Source: Nyssa sinensis (Eukaryota; Streptophyta; Magnoliopsida; Cornales; Nyssaceae). Taken from it: DNA of 64,000 nucleotides. The translations under genes were made by a program, and so were the position numbers. Below, piece after piece: positions 26,301-41,800 of this stretch (positions are counted from its first letter, which is position 1; every line of letters starts with the position of its first letter). The DNA is taken from NCBI GenBank assembly GCA_008638375.1, contig CM018031.1, forward strand, positions 64,388,688-64,452,687, written 5' to 3'. The notes under the pieces are model-generated. The model was not told the origin of the DNA. It did not search any database and was given only the letters and a program-made list of their open reading frames with translations.

Positions 26301-29300
26301 TTGAACATTTCTATTGTGTAAATCATCCTGATCATTATCTTACACATCAGGTCTGTATCTTTATCAAGTATCTGCAGTATTAGACTTTGAATTGTAAAAT
26401 ATAGAGCTTTTATGCAGAAACATTGGAAAAAGAGTAGTTAATTTTTTTAGCACTAACATTTAGATATAAATTGGGGGAGTGTAAGTTGAAAGTTCCTTCC
26501 ATATTTGTAGTGTTATATTGATTTTTTTTTTAGTGTACTTTGCATTTAAGTTCATAGCATTACAAAAGCTATATATTTTTGAATTTGCAGATTGTATACA
26601 ACGCAAACAATCTTGCGAAATTGGTGGCAAAGAAGAAGAGTTTGAAAAATTGGCTTATCTACTACCAAAACAAATATGAGAGAAAGCCTTCAAAAAAGAC
26701 AACTATGAAGGTATTCTTCTTTAGATGGTAAACCTTTAATTTTGGTTTTGTTTTCTCAATGAAGCAAATTTATCGTTTTTTTTTTTAATGAGAATAATTT
26801 TGATATTCCAAAATCATCGACAATTCCTAAGTTCATTATCTCATATTTAGTTATGTATAGACAGGTTTCTGGGGCCTTTGGGGAACGACTGTGGATGCAA
26901 TTGACTATTATACAGCTGAAATTGGGAAGCTGAGTGCAGAAGTAAGTCTCCATAATTAGAAGTTATCATTTACACTGACCTTAGCTTCATTAACTTATCA
27001 TCAACAAATACGTTGCACAATGTGGGACCTCCTCTTGTATATGCACATACAAAAATATGCCTGTTTTGAGTCAAGGTTTAATTGTGGGTGTGTCCCCACA
27101 AACATTCTTGTTCCAAGTCAAGGTAGGGTCATAATTGGTTCTTCCCTAACTTTATCCTATTCATATTTCATACACAAATTTGGAACAAACTGTAATTTTT
27201 GGTTGATTATGCCCCTAGTGTTATCAATATATTGTTTGTTTCTCCTTCATTAGGATTGTTTTTTTCTTTCTTATAAATACTAAATTTATTAGTAGCCATC
27301 ACAATGTTTGGAAAGGTCTAGATATGTGATGGCTCAAAGAGTCAAAAGAAAATTTGAATTCACAAAGTAGCAGAGGTTGAAGTATGTCAACTGAATTTAA
27401 AGCTTGTATAAATCTAAATTGCTTTTATGTGAAACGATGATAATGAAGGCATATATAGTCATCTTAGGGTAAGGAGATGGAAAGGAAGGTAGAAGCTTGA
27501 TTTATCTTTAAGGCTTTATTGAGCTTAAATTTATTAACCTTCATATAATGATTTAAGATAAACTTTTAAAACAAATGTTACGTAATTGCATATATAATTA
27601 ACTTTGAAGCACATTATTTATTGAAGAAATTATTTTAGATGGATTGGAATGGAGGAACCTGATTTATGTTGTTAACCGTCAATTAATTGAAACTTGAAGT
27701 CATTTGCTACGTGCATAAACAAAAAAAGAGACATGAATTTAGAGGTGTCAAATGGGCCGGGCTGGGCCCGTTTCAGCTGCCCATTTGGGCCAACGGGCCA
27801 TGCCATGTCGGGCTGGGCCTATGTGTGAAACCATTAGGCACATCCCATTGGCCCCGGGCAGTGCCGGGGCTGGCCCGTAGGCCTCTCAGTTTTTTTTTTC
27901 TCACTCTTTTGTTTTTTTAATGACTAAGATGGATTATGATTTTTTAAAATGTTATATTTTTTTTGTTCTAATTATATAATATCACTATTTTTTATTTTGT
28001 TATTTGTAATTATAATATTTTGTTTAACTTTTGTATTTTTTACTTTGTTATTTGTTAGTTTAATATTATTATTATTCACTTTATTATTTGTTATTATAAT
28101 ATTTTGCTTAAATATATTCACATAATAATAATAAATGACAACAAAATAGGAAATAAACCTGGCTGCCGTGCTAGGCCATTCCCGTGCTGGGCCTCTGGTT
28201 GTGTTGTGTTGCGTGCCTGGGAGGGCCGGGCCGGGCCAGGCACTACCCACCATGCAGTGTCGTGCCTAGCCGGGCCCACTGACCACTGTGCTGTGTCGCT
28301 TGTTAAAGTGCTGTGCCCATGCCGTGCCATGTCTGGCCCGGCCCGGCCCGATTGACACCTCTAGACATGATGCTAAGAAAACATAGGGTTCCTCACTTAG
28401 TCAATAGAGTTGTCACAGAAGTTTCATTTGAGTGTGAGGATTTTCTACCAAATTAAAAGTAACTGTTTGGGTTGGTCTGGGTAAATGAGCTATTTTCTTC
28501 CTAAATCTTTTACAGTTGTCCAGTTAATGTGAGCAAATGCAAAGAAGCTCATTGCTTATGGCACCAACAATAACACTGACCAAAACTGTCATATAAACAT
28601 GATAACAAACTCATTTGATTTCATTTGGATCAAGTTCAAGTTTAGCTTGATGTTGACCCAAACTTAACTAGTTTTTGGTTGACTTATTTTTGTCAGGATG
28701 ACCTCGTGCTTGTTCCTTATTAAAAAAGAAAAAAGAAAAAAAAAGACCTCCCGTTTGGTCACATGCTGCCTATGATTGATTTTATGGAGGGCTTAAGCCA
28801 CAAGACGCTTATGGGGTTAGGGTTCAGCAGGATGGAAGAAAGTGTATAGAGTTTGTAGATGGCAAGAGAGAGAACTTGGCTTGGTTTTTTAAAGTATTTG
28901 GTTACAAGAATTACAAAGAACTAGTTGCTGGAAGTTCTGTATAGCAACTAATTTAGGGTTTTAGGTCTTAAATTAAACATTCAAGGTACCTATAAAAAAA
29001 TTGAAAGTTAAAATATAAGAGAAAGGGTTAGGGTTAATCAGTGCTCAGTATGGTAGGGTGTTGGTGTTGAAATAGGGGATGAGATAGTGTTGTAAACAGC
29101 TGAACATTTACTCAAAAGTAATTAGGAAAAAAAAAAGAAAGAAGTGATGCAGGACCTATAAAGTTTTGCACTTAAAAACATAACTATTGAGGCCTAAAAA
29201 GTTTGAAGGTATTGAGCTCTCGCCACAGAAGTTCAAAGACAACTTCTTTTGTTTGTTTTTCTTTTGGCTTAAAGAGGATAGTCCCTTGTATTTATATACA

Positions 29301-32300
29301 TTTATAGATTTTTTTGGGATCTTAGGCTTTAATTCTTGTAGCCCATTCCTTTTTTTTTGTAATTATTTTTGACTCATCAATGTTCCTTAGAATTAGGAGA
29401 AGGAATTTGGTGGCAATTCCGGGGCTTCTCCAGTGCCATGAATAATAACTTGGCTCTTTTTGGTGGTTTATTTAGTTGTTAGGGTTGAATTTAAAAGGAA
29501 TGATAGGGCTTTGCAGGTTTTAACTGTAAAAAAAAAAATAAGAGAAGAAGAAGAAGAAGAAGAAGAAGAAGAAGAATCTAGTAGGAATCACTCCTTTAAC
29601 TCTTAGGCATCACAACTAGAGCTTGGATTACATCACACAATCCTAAAAGGCTTCAAAAACTCTGATTTTTTTTTCTTCTAAATTGATCTTCATTGAATTT
29701 GAAAGAATACATGAGTATATGACCCAATAACATAATATAACCCAAATTAAGACCCATTGGCCAATACCACAGTTCACATCCAGTAACCTAAAAATTTTAA
29801 AAATACCCCTAGTCTCTAAACTCTAAACCAAAGCAAAAACTTAAATTAAATTCAAACTAGCAGCATATAAATTTAAAAAAGACATAAATATGACTCAAAA
29901 GACTCAAATCTTAATTATGCAAGGTCCCAAGTGGGCCCCTCATCATCTAACACTTTCCAAATCAACGCACTGCTAAAAAAACACTTTCCAAATAAACGCT
30001 TTGGCCTTGAAAGCATCTTTGTCAACACCTTCTTTAATTTTGAAGAGCATTTCCATTTATCTCCATCAACAAGAAGAGAGAAGAATCCAGGAATCTCACT
30101 TATAATTCTAATGCTTCAGTCTTCACCCCCTTAAGAGTCACGCTGCATCACACAAACACGGTTTCAAATTTTTATAACTCAACTCCATTGTAAGAAGAGA
30201 CTACAAAGATATTTATAGGTTGTTGGGTTACTCCTAATTTAACTAGCATTACATCCCATGTATAGCAAATGTAGATACTACCAAAATACATTCAACTCCT
30301 AAAAATATAAATTTAAATAAATCTGGCAGCAACATAGTAACTTAAAATAAAAAAACATGAAGACTCAAATTCAACCTAAAACTGAACTACACAAGATCCA
30401 AATTATGCTTCATTTGAAATTCTCAATTTTCCCCTTTTCTTATTATTATGTGCTGCATCACATGTTTGATCAAATGTGTTAATTAGCCTAATGCTACCTT
30501 TTTTCTATGTCAGGATCTAGTACTGCTACTTCTACATATGAAAGTCATACGTTGCTGGATATAAATTGTATAACAACATTGACTCAAGAAAGGTTTGCCC
30601 TAGATAACGTTTTTAGGGAATTGTGTGACTATGACCACGCAAAACTTAACTATTTGCTAGCCTAGTTGGGGTGAGCTCGATGTTGTTAAAGTCTGGCTTG
30701 TTAAGCAATTGAGTTTGATGTTTAAGGTTGACTTTGGCTTGATTAATTGGTGAATGATCCTGAAAAAGCTTCTTGATTGGTTGAGCCTGATTCTCATACA
30801 ACCTATTTCATTTAACATCCATGAATTTCATGTTTCTTAAGGCTTGTAAAGAACAATTGCTTCATTAAATGGGGAAGCAGGGTATACCTTTTCCCAATTG
30901 GTGCTGCATGTGTAAGGGGCAGGGGGAGATGTTAATCACATGCTTCTTCATTGTGGGATTGCTTAGAAGATGTGAGTACTTATTTATGTTCCTTTGGAGT
31001 TCATTGGGTTAGGCCGTGTTCGGTTAAGGAGTTGCTGGCATGCTGGGATAGAGGCTGTCCATCTAAGAGAGTGTGAGTTTGGAGGATTGTCCCTCATTGC
31101 TTCAGGGCCGGCTCTAGACAATTGGAGGCCTAAAGTGATAAAAGGAACAACTCTAAATGAGACATTTTTAAATATTAATATAATTTTTTAGTTTATTATA
31201 TATACATATATTATATTTACTTTTGTTATATAAAAATTTAATTATTTTCAACAAGAGTGAGGTATATATTAAATGAAACTGTAATAATAAAGTTTTTACA
31301 TAATTTTGTTTTATCTAAATAGATAGTAACAAAAGATTAGAGTAAAATACGAACAAAACTTTATTAATAGAATTAAGTTTTATTTTTTGGAGTCTTTATG
31401 GGGCCTTTTAATACTGTTCGATTTTTATTAAACTTAGACTTCTAATTTGATTATATACTATAAATTCGTAAAATCTGGATCTTTTATAGAGTTAGACTTT
31501 TATTAATCTTAAACTTCTAATTTGATTATACTATAGTATATAAAATTTGGAAACTTATCTTTAAGTGGGGCCTAATGCGATTGCTTTGTTGGCTTTATGG
31601 TTGAGCCACCCTTGCATTGTTTGATGTGGTCCTTATGGCAAGAAAGAAATACGAGTATGTTTGATGATCTACAGGTGTACTGTAGGAGCTTGGATCTAGA
31701 TCCTTGCATCTTAGTTTTGTATATGAGTTGTGCTCTCTGTTTTTTTTTTTAATTAATAAATTACACTTTTTACCAATTAAAAAAAAAGGGACTACTAGCA
31801 GATAGTGGGTCCCATGAGCTCTTGAAACTCCACCTGCTATGAAGAAAAAATGGTAATTTTGTAACCATTATATTTTTGTTATTATTGTGTATGTATTGTA
31901 GGATTGTAAAATTTCTATAGAATATAACTCCCTCTGAAGCGGAAGAGGAATTGCCTTTGCATCTTCTCTTATTTTGTTCAGGGCATGGGATAACTCAATT
32001 TAACTCAACGCCTTATCCCAACTATTTGGGGTCGGCACATGAATCGTATCTCCTCATTAGGATTAATGTTAATAAGAAATTTGACAAGATTTTATGTTAG
32101 CTGTCAACTACCTAACGCAACCCTCCTCTTTTATCCGGGCTTGGGACCGGCTGTGTAATGATATGACAAAAAGCACAACACAAGCGGAGTTCAGCGGCAT
32201 GCGATCTTTTCACTATTAAGTGGGTCATGCCAGTTCCATTTTGGATTTTTTAAGTGTTGGCACAGGGTTGTAGAAGTAGAAAACAGTGTCTTCATCAAAT

Positions 32301-35300
32301 CGTTGTCTTGGTTTCTGTCTTATCTCTGGTCCCGTGGTTTAGTCACCTTAGTCCAGTGTATCAAAAAGCACATCCGTCTTTCCAAGACATAAATAAGGAG
32401 TTGGACTCGGCCTTGATATATGAGCAAGGTCAAAGCATAAAAACCAAAGTGAATCTCATTCAACCTTGCTCCTACTGATATGGAGATAGTCACATTATGT
32501 ATTATGTGGTGCATTTGGTGGGAGAGAAATAGGAGAATTTTTGAAGGAGAGAAACATTCCTTTTCCCCCCCAAGACAAATGGTGCTCCCAACATTATTTT
32601 CTTGGAGTATAGAATTGATTAAGACTTAGATTCTTTTGTACAGTTCGTGGGAGACAAGTATCGGGGGATTAGTGTTTTGATGTATATGCTTCATGTACAT
32701 GGGTTACACTCCCCTAGTGCTTTTGGTTGAACTGCCTTTACTTGTACGGAAAAAACTCTCGTCAAAGTTTTTTTTTTTTAAATATGTTTGACTATTTATT
32801 TCTTAGCTTTATTATTTTCGCTATAGAAAATATAATTTTTGAATAGGGATGTCATTGCAGTGGAGGTATGGTGATGTTTTAGCACCACATTGTTGAGCCA
32901 TCAAACTATGGGATCATGTGTTGTATTATGACAGTCAATGTTGCACAACTATCATTTGTTTTACTTTTTAACCAAATCAAAGTCTGGCCTCATTGTGTTA
33001 TGATAAGACCAAGACAGTGTCCACATTATCATGCAAATTTTCCTTATTCAAGCAATCCCAACCCAGTAGAATATTTGAGTTTCTTTATCTGATTTTGATG
33101 AATGGTTATGTTATTGTAATCTAGGAAACTGAAGAGAAAGAAAGGGTTTTAAGTGATCCTAAGGCCGTAGTTCCTGCAGCATTTGTTTCGTTCAAAACCC
33201 GATGGGGAGCAGCTGTCTGTGCTCAAACTCAGCAGTCGAGTAATCCTACAATTTGGTTAACAGAATGGGCTCCTGAACCACGTGATGTTTATTGGGATAA
33301 TCTTGCTATACCTTATGTTGAACTCACTGTTCGGAGATTGCTTATGGCTGTTGTCTTTTTTTTCCTTACATTCTTTTTTATGATTCCCATAGCATTTGTT
33401 CAAACTCTAGCCAACATTGAGGCCATTGAGAGGGTTTTGCCTTTCTTGAAGCCACTAATAGATATGTAAGTAAATTTCTTTCTATGAATTAGTTGATGCT
33501 TAATCCTTTTTCTTCATTGTATAATAGGAAATGCAGCTTCTGAAATTCTGAATTATCATGTTTATAGCCTATTATGCATTTGTTACATATATTATATTGT
33601 TGTGCCATTTTCACTGAATGACATTATCAAAGATTTCAAGTCACCAAATGAAAAAAAAAGGTGAAAATTTGATACTTATTTAATATTAGTAGAGAAGTGC
33701 AGTCATAATGATGGTGGTCTTAAGCTGTTTAGGCAGCTACCCTGCTTGTTAACTATTGTTTTTATTGGTTATCTTAAGAAGCAAAGGGTGACATTAAACC
33801 TCTAACCTCCCTCCTTCTCGAACAAATAAAATTAAATAAAATAAGATAAAATGATGGCCTTACATTGAGTGTACAACTCCAATGACTAATAATTGGTATG
33901 AATGTTATGACAATTGAAACTGAAAGTGGCACCGTTTCCTAAAAAAACCGAAAAGAAAAAGCATCCGCATATGAAGTGGCTAAAGAATGCTACTTTTGAG
34001 GTTGGAGTTTGTATGGACAATTGATTGCAATGCCACTACTATTATAAATATATGCAGAAATATAGCTAGCATTATAAGATATTCTTTTAACATGTTTCTG
34101 ATCCCTTTGAAATGGTAGTTTTTTTTTTTTTTTTCAATTTTTTAACAATCTGGGGTAGTTGAATAATTTACTTCTTAATGTTGGAAACTTGCATTACAGG
34201 AACGTTGTTACGTCTTTCATTCAGGGTTTTCTTCCAGGGATTGTATTAAAGATCTTCCTTATTCTTCTTCCAACAATTCTCATGACTATGTCTAAAATAG
34301 AAGGATATACATCGCTCTCATCTTTGGAGAGAATATCAGCTGGGAAGTATCACTTGTTCCTACTTGTTAACGTCTTTCTTGGAAACATTATTACTGGAGC
34401 AGCATTGGAGCAACTTCATACCTTTTTGTATCAGTCAGCAGCTGAGTATGTTACTTGTTTGCTCCAATAAGAATAATTATTCAATATGAACTTTGTTGTT
34501 CTTTCCAGTTAATTATTAGGAAAAAAGACTGCAGAATGGATTTCTTGTTGGGTACTTGTGAATTGCTGAACTAAACTTAATTGGAGGTCATAGATTGTTC
34601 TAGTTACAAAGAAACACCTTAGTTCTCAATCTTGCCTTGCAACTTCCTGAGGGCTGATTCATTCTTGTCCTAACTCACATGCTTCTGTCAAATGTTCTAT
34701 ATAGTGTTATAAATGTTCTTTTCTTGGGAGTTGACCTCATAAATGTGACCTAAAGAATTGTTTCTTTAACGTTTTGTAGTAGTCCCTGATTTTTTGCCTT
34801 GCTTTCCTAAAATTGCATCTGCCTCTTTAATAATCACCTTTGTTTTCTTTATGACATGATGTATTAATATAATAATAATACTTGATGCAATAAATATTTG
34901 TGTATTTTGGTGTGTGTTATGAGCCCTGGATTACTTTATGATGTTCCTTCTTTCATGCAATTTTTTATAAAAATTACTGGATATGATGTTCAAGTTATTG
35001 ATACGTCCATCTTATATCTCTTGTTAGAAGTTCCACATGTTTCTATCTGATGAGAAGGTCTAATTTTCGATGTTGTGCCGTCCTTGCAGGATCCCAAAAA
35101 CTATTGGCGTGTCAATCCCAATGAAAGCCACTTTCTTTATTACCTATATTATGATTGATGGATGGGCTGGCATTGCTGTAGAGATCCTTAGATTGGTTCC
35201 ATTAGTTATGTTCCACCTAAAGAATACATTCTTGGTCAAGACAGAGGAAGACAGGGAGCAAGCGATGGATCCTGGTTCCTTGTGCTTTGCCACATATGAA

Positions 35301-35818
35301 CCTCGCGTACAGTTATATTTCTTGCTGGGGCTTGTGTATTCAACGGTCACACCCATACTTCTTCCATTCATTGTTGTCTTCTTTGCCTTTGCTTATCTGG
35401 TTTTTCGCCATCAGGTATACTATTGGAATTGGTTTCCACACTTCCAATTTTTCAACATAGTATATATGTGTAAAGTGGAACGGGAGATGGGGAAAAGAGG
35501 AGTAAGGAATGGATTTTTCCCACCATTTTCCATCACCCCTCGAATGGATGCTTGTGATTGGATCACTGTTTCGAATAAAAATAAGGAAACATTAAGGAGA
35601 ATCATATTCTAACATATAAGCAGGAGACACTTACCTATCCAAAAAAAAAAACACACATAAGACAATAAAAAAGAAGATAAATAGACACAATTTTCAAGGA
35701 ATTAAATGAATTTCAAAGGGTATATTGATAAGGAAGTACTATTCTATTCTATCTTGTCTTGTTATTTCTTTGGTTTATATCAATCTTAACTATCCAATCA
35801 AGGTGCTCTTTAAGATAT

Positions 35819-35852
<34 letters not shown>

Positions 35853-38800
35853 CATCACATTATGAATTTTTAAACTTATGTTTGTGGTGTTAATTTAGTT
35901 CATTAGCTAAAGCCAAAAAAAAGGCAAACTCTTATATTCCAGGAAAGCGATTTGAGTAGCCTCAGTTAAAGGAATGGATTATCTATATTTGTTCTGCATT
36001 TTGACTTGAGTTGAGTTGATGAACTCATAGACAATATATCTGAAATAAAAATGCAGATAATAAAATAGATACAAAACATACTGTGTCTGCAAAACATATT
36101 CATGTTACTTGCATTAACCCTTAAAATTATCACCAAAGTAAATATACTAGGATCTTATGTCAGCCTTGTAAGGTTAACTTATCTAGAACTGGAAGTGTGG
36201 GACAGATGTCATACTTGTGTGTATACATATATATGTGTACACATCTTTTAACTTTTATATATATGATGGTAAGTTTTAAAAATATTAGAATTTGTTGGAG
36301 GTTATTTTCAGTTACGAAGAAGTTACATGAAAGTGAGAGCTGAATAGTTTTTGAGTAGAAAGAGAATTTTAGGAGTAATGGAGGAAAACTGAATTAGAAT
36401 AAAATTGTATGACTAATTAGAGGTTTTTTTCCCTGTTAAATACGAAAGTGGGTTTATGGAGGTTTTTGTGTTTAAACTTTAAAGACGGGAAAAATAATGA
36501 GTTTCCATGCAAGGGTATTTTGTGGGATTATAAAAAAATTTGGTGAGATAATTACCTTAAAACACTTTGGCTTTCTATAGTAGTGTAGATATTATTGTGG
36601 AGATCAGAATACAAGAATAGCAATTTATGTTAAAAGACTAGCCACTTTTGTTGGCATTAAATAAAGTGCAAAGTTTTTTCTGATAAGTAAAAGTATACAT
36701 TCAAGAGAAACAACGGGGGCTCAACCCAAGAACATAGAGCATACACAATGCTACAATTAATCTTTTATACACATGTTCCCCAAAAATAGAAGAAAATACA
36801 TCTATTATATAAAATCTGCCAAAAAAATAGTGTATGGAGCATAAGTTACTTCAAAAAACCAACAAAATGCTCCTTTTCTTAAAAATCCTATGATTTCTTT
36901 TCCACCATAAATACCAAAAAAGACATAACAGGGCCAATTCCCAATCTCTCTAGCTTCCCTGTTTCTGCCAGCTCCTTTCCAACTATTAAAAACATTTAAA
37001 ATGGACATCAGCATAACCTATTTAATACCAAAAAGGGTGAATAATAAGGTCCTTGGGTCTCTAGCCACCAAGCAAAATAGAAGAAGATGCTAAGGCCATT
37101 TCTCTTCTATTCTGCACAAACTGCATCAATTGGCCAAGCTAAAAGCTCCTGCTTTAAATTATCTATGATGAGGATGGCCTCCCAAACCGTTATCCACGTT
37201 AAAAAAGCCACCTTCAACAGCACTCAAGCTTTCCAAATACTCTTCCAAGGAAAAGGCAAACACGACATCTAACTTTGTCAATGAAGCATAGAATGATTTC
37301 ACCGAAAAGACTCCTCACTTAGTGTTAGAGATCTTCCGTACAATAGAATCTGTCCCCATACCAAAAAAAATCTGCTCCCTGAACCACACGTCTTCCCATG
37401 AAGAAGCACCAGTAGCATAGTCACCACCCCTATCTCCTAATTGTAAAATGGTTGTTTGAAGGTGGGGCTCTATACCACTCATTCTCGGAAAGAGACAAAA
37501 GTTCTGCAACTAAAGCATCAACACTCATATTGACTCGAAATAAATCTGAGAACTGCTTCTTCAACGGCCTCTCATCGCATCACATATCATGCTGAAAGTT
37601 CACAGAACACCCCTCTCCTACAATGAAACTAACATGGACGGCAAAATCCTCCCAACCAATCATAATGCCTTTCCAGGAGCCGTACCCCATGAGAGGTCTC
37701 AATGCTCTTGAAAGCCCAGCCAAGACACCCATTCCCATATTTACAAGCGACGACTGAGCTCCAAAAAGCATCCTGCTCCATCACAGAATGCCATACCCAT
37801 TTTAACAAAGCTTGATTGAACTCCTTAAACCTCTTTATGCTTGGACCCCCTAGCTTTTGCTGACAACACACTCTTTACCAATTAATTAAATGAACCTCCC
37901 GCTTCTCCTCCGAATCACCTCACATAAAGTCTCTTTAAAGCTTTATAAATCCATTTTTTCTATGGACATCAGAATTTTGAACAATGATACATAGTAGGTT
38001 GGCAGGCTTGAAAGAATGCTTTTTATCAAAGTGATTCCACTCCTTTTAGACAAATACATCCTCTTCCATCTTGCCAACCTCCTTTAGAAGTGCTTCACCT
38101 GAGTCCCACACAGCTTTTGCTTTAAAAGTGGACCTTAAAGGCAAGCAAAGATAAGAAGTAAGTGACATGCCCACCCAGCACCCCAGATCGTCAATAATAT
38201 CCTCCATCTTACTAATCTTGCCTATCTGAATAAGTTCACTTTTGGCTAAGTTAACTATTTGACCGGCAACCGCTTCAAAGCAAAGCAAGAAAACATCTCA
38301 AGTATCTCAAATAGTCCTCATTTGCATCAAGGAGACCGTCTTCTCCACCGTGAATTCTAAAGCCTTAAACAAACGACCTGCCACTGCTTTCCTCAACAAA
38401 CCACTCAAAGCTTCCATCACTAGAACGAATAACATAGCAGGAAAAGATCCCCTTGAGCTCGAGAAAAGACCCTTAGGAGAGTGACTGAGGAGATGCATGC
38501 CTGGATTGATCCCCTACACCTTTTTCAAAACCCATTTCTTCAGCAAGTACAAAAGGAATTCCCAGTTAATATGATCATACACCTTTTCAATATCTAACTT
38601 GCAAATCACTCCAGGAGGCCCGTACCTAAATCTCGAGTCTATGGCATCCAAGATCTGTCTACAGATGAATGAATGCTGCGATTCTGAAACAACACTCCCC
38701 GCAACTCTTGTTGGGCGCAACAAAAGGATTGCCACCAGCAGCTTATACACACAACCCAAGAGAGTAATGGGTCTAAAGTTTTTGAGACTAATGGAACACA

Positions 38801-41800
38801 CTAGTTAATTGGTGATTTTTAGCTTAAAATGATATATCACATAAAACCATTAAGAATTAAGAAAAATATATTTTTTTCCAGTTAAATTCTTTTGCACTCT
38901 TCTTGTTGCTAAACCAGAATTAAAATTCAAAAAAGGAAACAGTGAGGGCGCAACAAAAGTACGTTTGCCAGCAGTTTTTACGCACAACCCACAAGAGTAA
39001 TTGGTCTAAAGTTTTTGAGACTAGTGGAACACACTAGTTAATTAGAGATTTATAGCTTAAAATAATATAATGCATAAAACCATCAAGTGATACGAAAACT
39101 ATAATTTCTTTCAGTAGAATTCTTTTGCACTCTTCTTATTGATAAACCAGAATTAAAATTCAAAAAAAAGGTTCGTCTTGGCCTAAGATTTTACAGGTTC
39201 TGCCTGCTTTTAAAGGTTTCACAGTTCTATCATTTTCGTCCCTGGCATTTAGATTTCTTTTGGTTCCCAGCAGCCCAGCTTGGAAGAATTCCTGTTCAAA
39301 TAGTTTGATCAAGTAGGCAGAGATGGATTTTATAACTGAAGATACAACCTTTTATTCATTACACTATAAGCATTTTAAGCGAAGTTTAAGAAAACTAAGC
39401 AGCTCCAGATATATTACAAGCATGTTATGTATATGTTGGTATATCTATGTACTAAATATTCTAAATTATGAAATTTCTTCCTGTTGCAAGATCATCAATG
39501 TGTATGACCAAAAGTATGAGAGCGGGGCAAATTTTTGGCCGGATGTGCATCGGCGTATAATTATTGGTTTGATAATATCGCAACTTCTACTGATTGGATT
39601 ATTAAGCACAAAAGAAGCTGCACAGTCAACACCATTCCTAATTGCACTTCCTGTTTTGACCATCTGGTTCCATCGATTTTGCAAGGGACGCTTTGAATCA
39701 GCTTTTGTCATATTCCCATTACAGGTTAGGTGGTATTCAAAAGTTTCATTTTCAAATAAAGTTTTTCTTTTGGAGAATCAGAGAAATTTTATATTACTAG
39801 ATAGTCTTTGTAACTGCTTTTTCTTCTGTGAGAGAAAAAAACAATGAGTGGCTGGAGTTTTTGTGAAAACAAAAACTCATTAAACTGCAGAATTTCTGAC
39901 ATCTTCTAGTACAAAGAGTAACCATGTTGGGGATTCTTCAAATCCCCTTTAACTGCATTGCCTACGGATGTGACCCAAAAGCACTCTTCACTCAAAGTTT
40001 ACCAGTGCAAAAAAAAAAAAAAGGAATCCAACAGCTGCATGGGATGAAAAGATCATCTTATTTACTTTGTTTATAGAGCTGAGAGGCAATTTTTTGCTAG
40101 ATTTTATTTGTTTAAGGATGTTTGTTGTTTTTAATTAGGTTGGTTTCTCTTGGGTATGCGTTACTATAGTAGGAAGGGCATTTGGGGAATTTTAATCATA
40201 GTTTTAGAGGAGATTTAAGGGTGACAAAAACAGGGTTTTGCATTCAGTTTTTAGAGTTGTATTCAGAGTTTTATTGGAAGGAGAAACAGCCACTGTGGCT
40301 TCTCCTATTCCACTACTGCCACTGCTTTTTCTGGGTGAATTAATTTGGCCTTATATCTGTTCTCTGCAATTCCATTTATTAAACTGCTCCTTTCTTCTTG
40401 CTGCGTCACCTACCTTGCTGGACTGTGAGCAGCCTATTATCAACTCTTTTTACAGAGAAAGCGGTGGACATGAATTTGTGTAAAGCTAATGTTTCAGCAG
40501 TGATTGCATTTGGGGGATTTGCCCTCTTTGATAACCTTGCAGCAAGGTTGCCATCCTCATCTCAAAATATTGCCCGCAACTGCACCGTTTTTGCACAATA
40601 CCATCGTACCATGCTCATAGAAATTCACTTGTAGCTGAGAAGTTTGAAAGAGCACCCTGAGTTAATTACTTCAGATTGGAGAATCATATTGGACCTAAGT
40701 CTTATCCTCTGGTGGCTCATTTGCTTCTTCGAGTATCAAACCAAATAATTTCTCAACTTACATATTCATGTATACCTTGCATGATTTGGAATCTTGGATA
40801 AGACCTCTATTCATCAAAATTTTCTGCTACCACTGCATGATGACAATGTTATCAAATTGAGCATGACCAGGGTGGTTAGATTGATGCAAGTACTGGTGAC
40901 CACCCCCATGCCCTGCGACTAGGTTGGGCTGTTAAATGAATTAGAGCTAAGAAATTGTAGGTTAGAAGTAGTGAACCTGTAACCTCATGTGAAAGGATGA
41001 GGAACTAACCACCCGACAACATTGTCTGTTGTCTGGAGGTTTTTTGTTTTGATCGGCAAAGTATCACTATAAAGGGCGCCCGAGGAGGGCAAGCCCAAAT
41101 ATACAAAAATAAGGGACCGGTTACAAAAATTAAAGCCTAAGTTCTCCCAAAAAAAAAAAATCATAAACTTTCCTAGATACATAGGATATTCTTCTTTGAT
41201 CCAAAAGAAAAAACTGCAAAAAAATCTATCATCAAGTCTCCAATGGGGAGTTTCCATCTCCGCAAAAATTCTACAATTCCTTTCCTGCCATAGGCACCAA
41301 GCAAGACAATTAGGAGCCATCCTCCAAAGAGACACGAAGCTACTTCCGGATCCTTTTGCACCACCATCCCACAACTCGCAAGAAACTCTTTAAATGAAGC
41401 CGACATAACCCAAGCACATCCAAAAATAACAAAAAACATGCTCCACAGCTCTCTGGCCAGCTTACAATGTAAAATGAGATGGTCTACAGTTTCTCCCTCT
41501 TCCTTGCACACGATACAACGACTAGGGAGATGATACCCTCTCTTTTGCAGATTGTCTGCAGTAAGAATAGCTCCCCAGGCTGCTGACCAAGCAAAAAAAC
41601 CAGCTTTTATAGGGATCCTTGACTTCCAGATCACCTTCCAAGGAAAGCCTCTATTCTCCTCACACATCAACCTTCTATAGAATGACTTAACAGCGAACTT
41701 TCTATCCTTATTTGCCTTCCACTTAATTTCATTTTCCCTCGCTTATCCAATCCCAATCATGTATAAGAACTTCATAAGCTCTTCCACTTCCCTCAATTCC

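Noticed and set aside
27687..28355. ORFs with many Gly, Pro, Arg and Ala residues
   Set aside because: They come from the GGCC-rich arms of the foldback element and have no domain content.
40238..40634. Two overlapping ORFs in OSCA intron 10
   Set aside because: Hydrophobic but without recognisable family features, and overlapping each other in different frames. No splice relation to the OSCA exons is needed, since the flanking exons join in frame.
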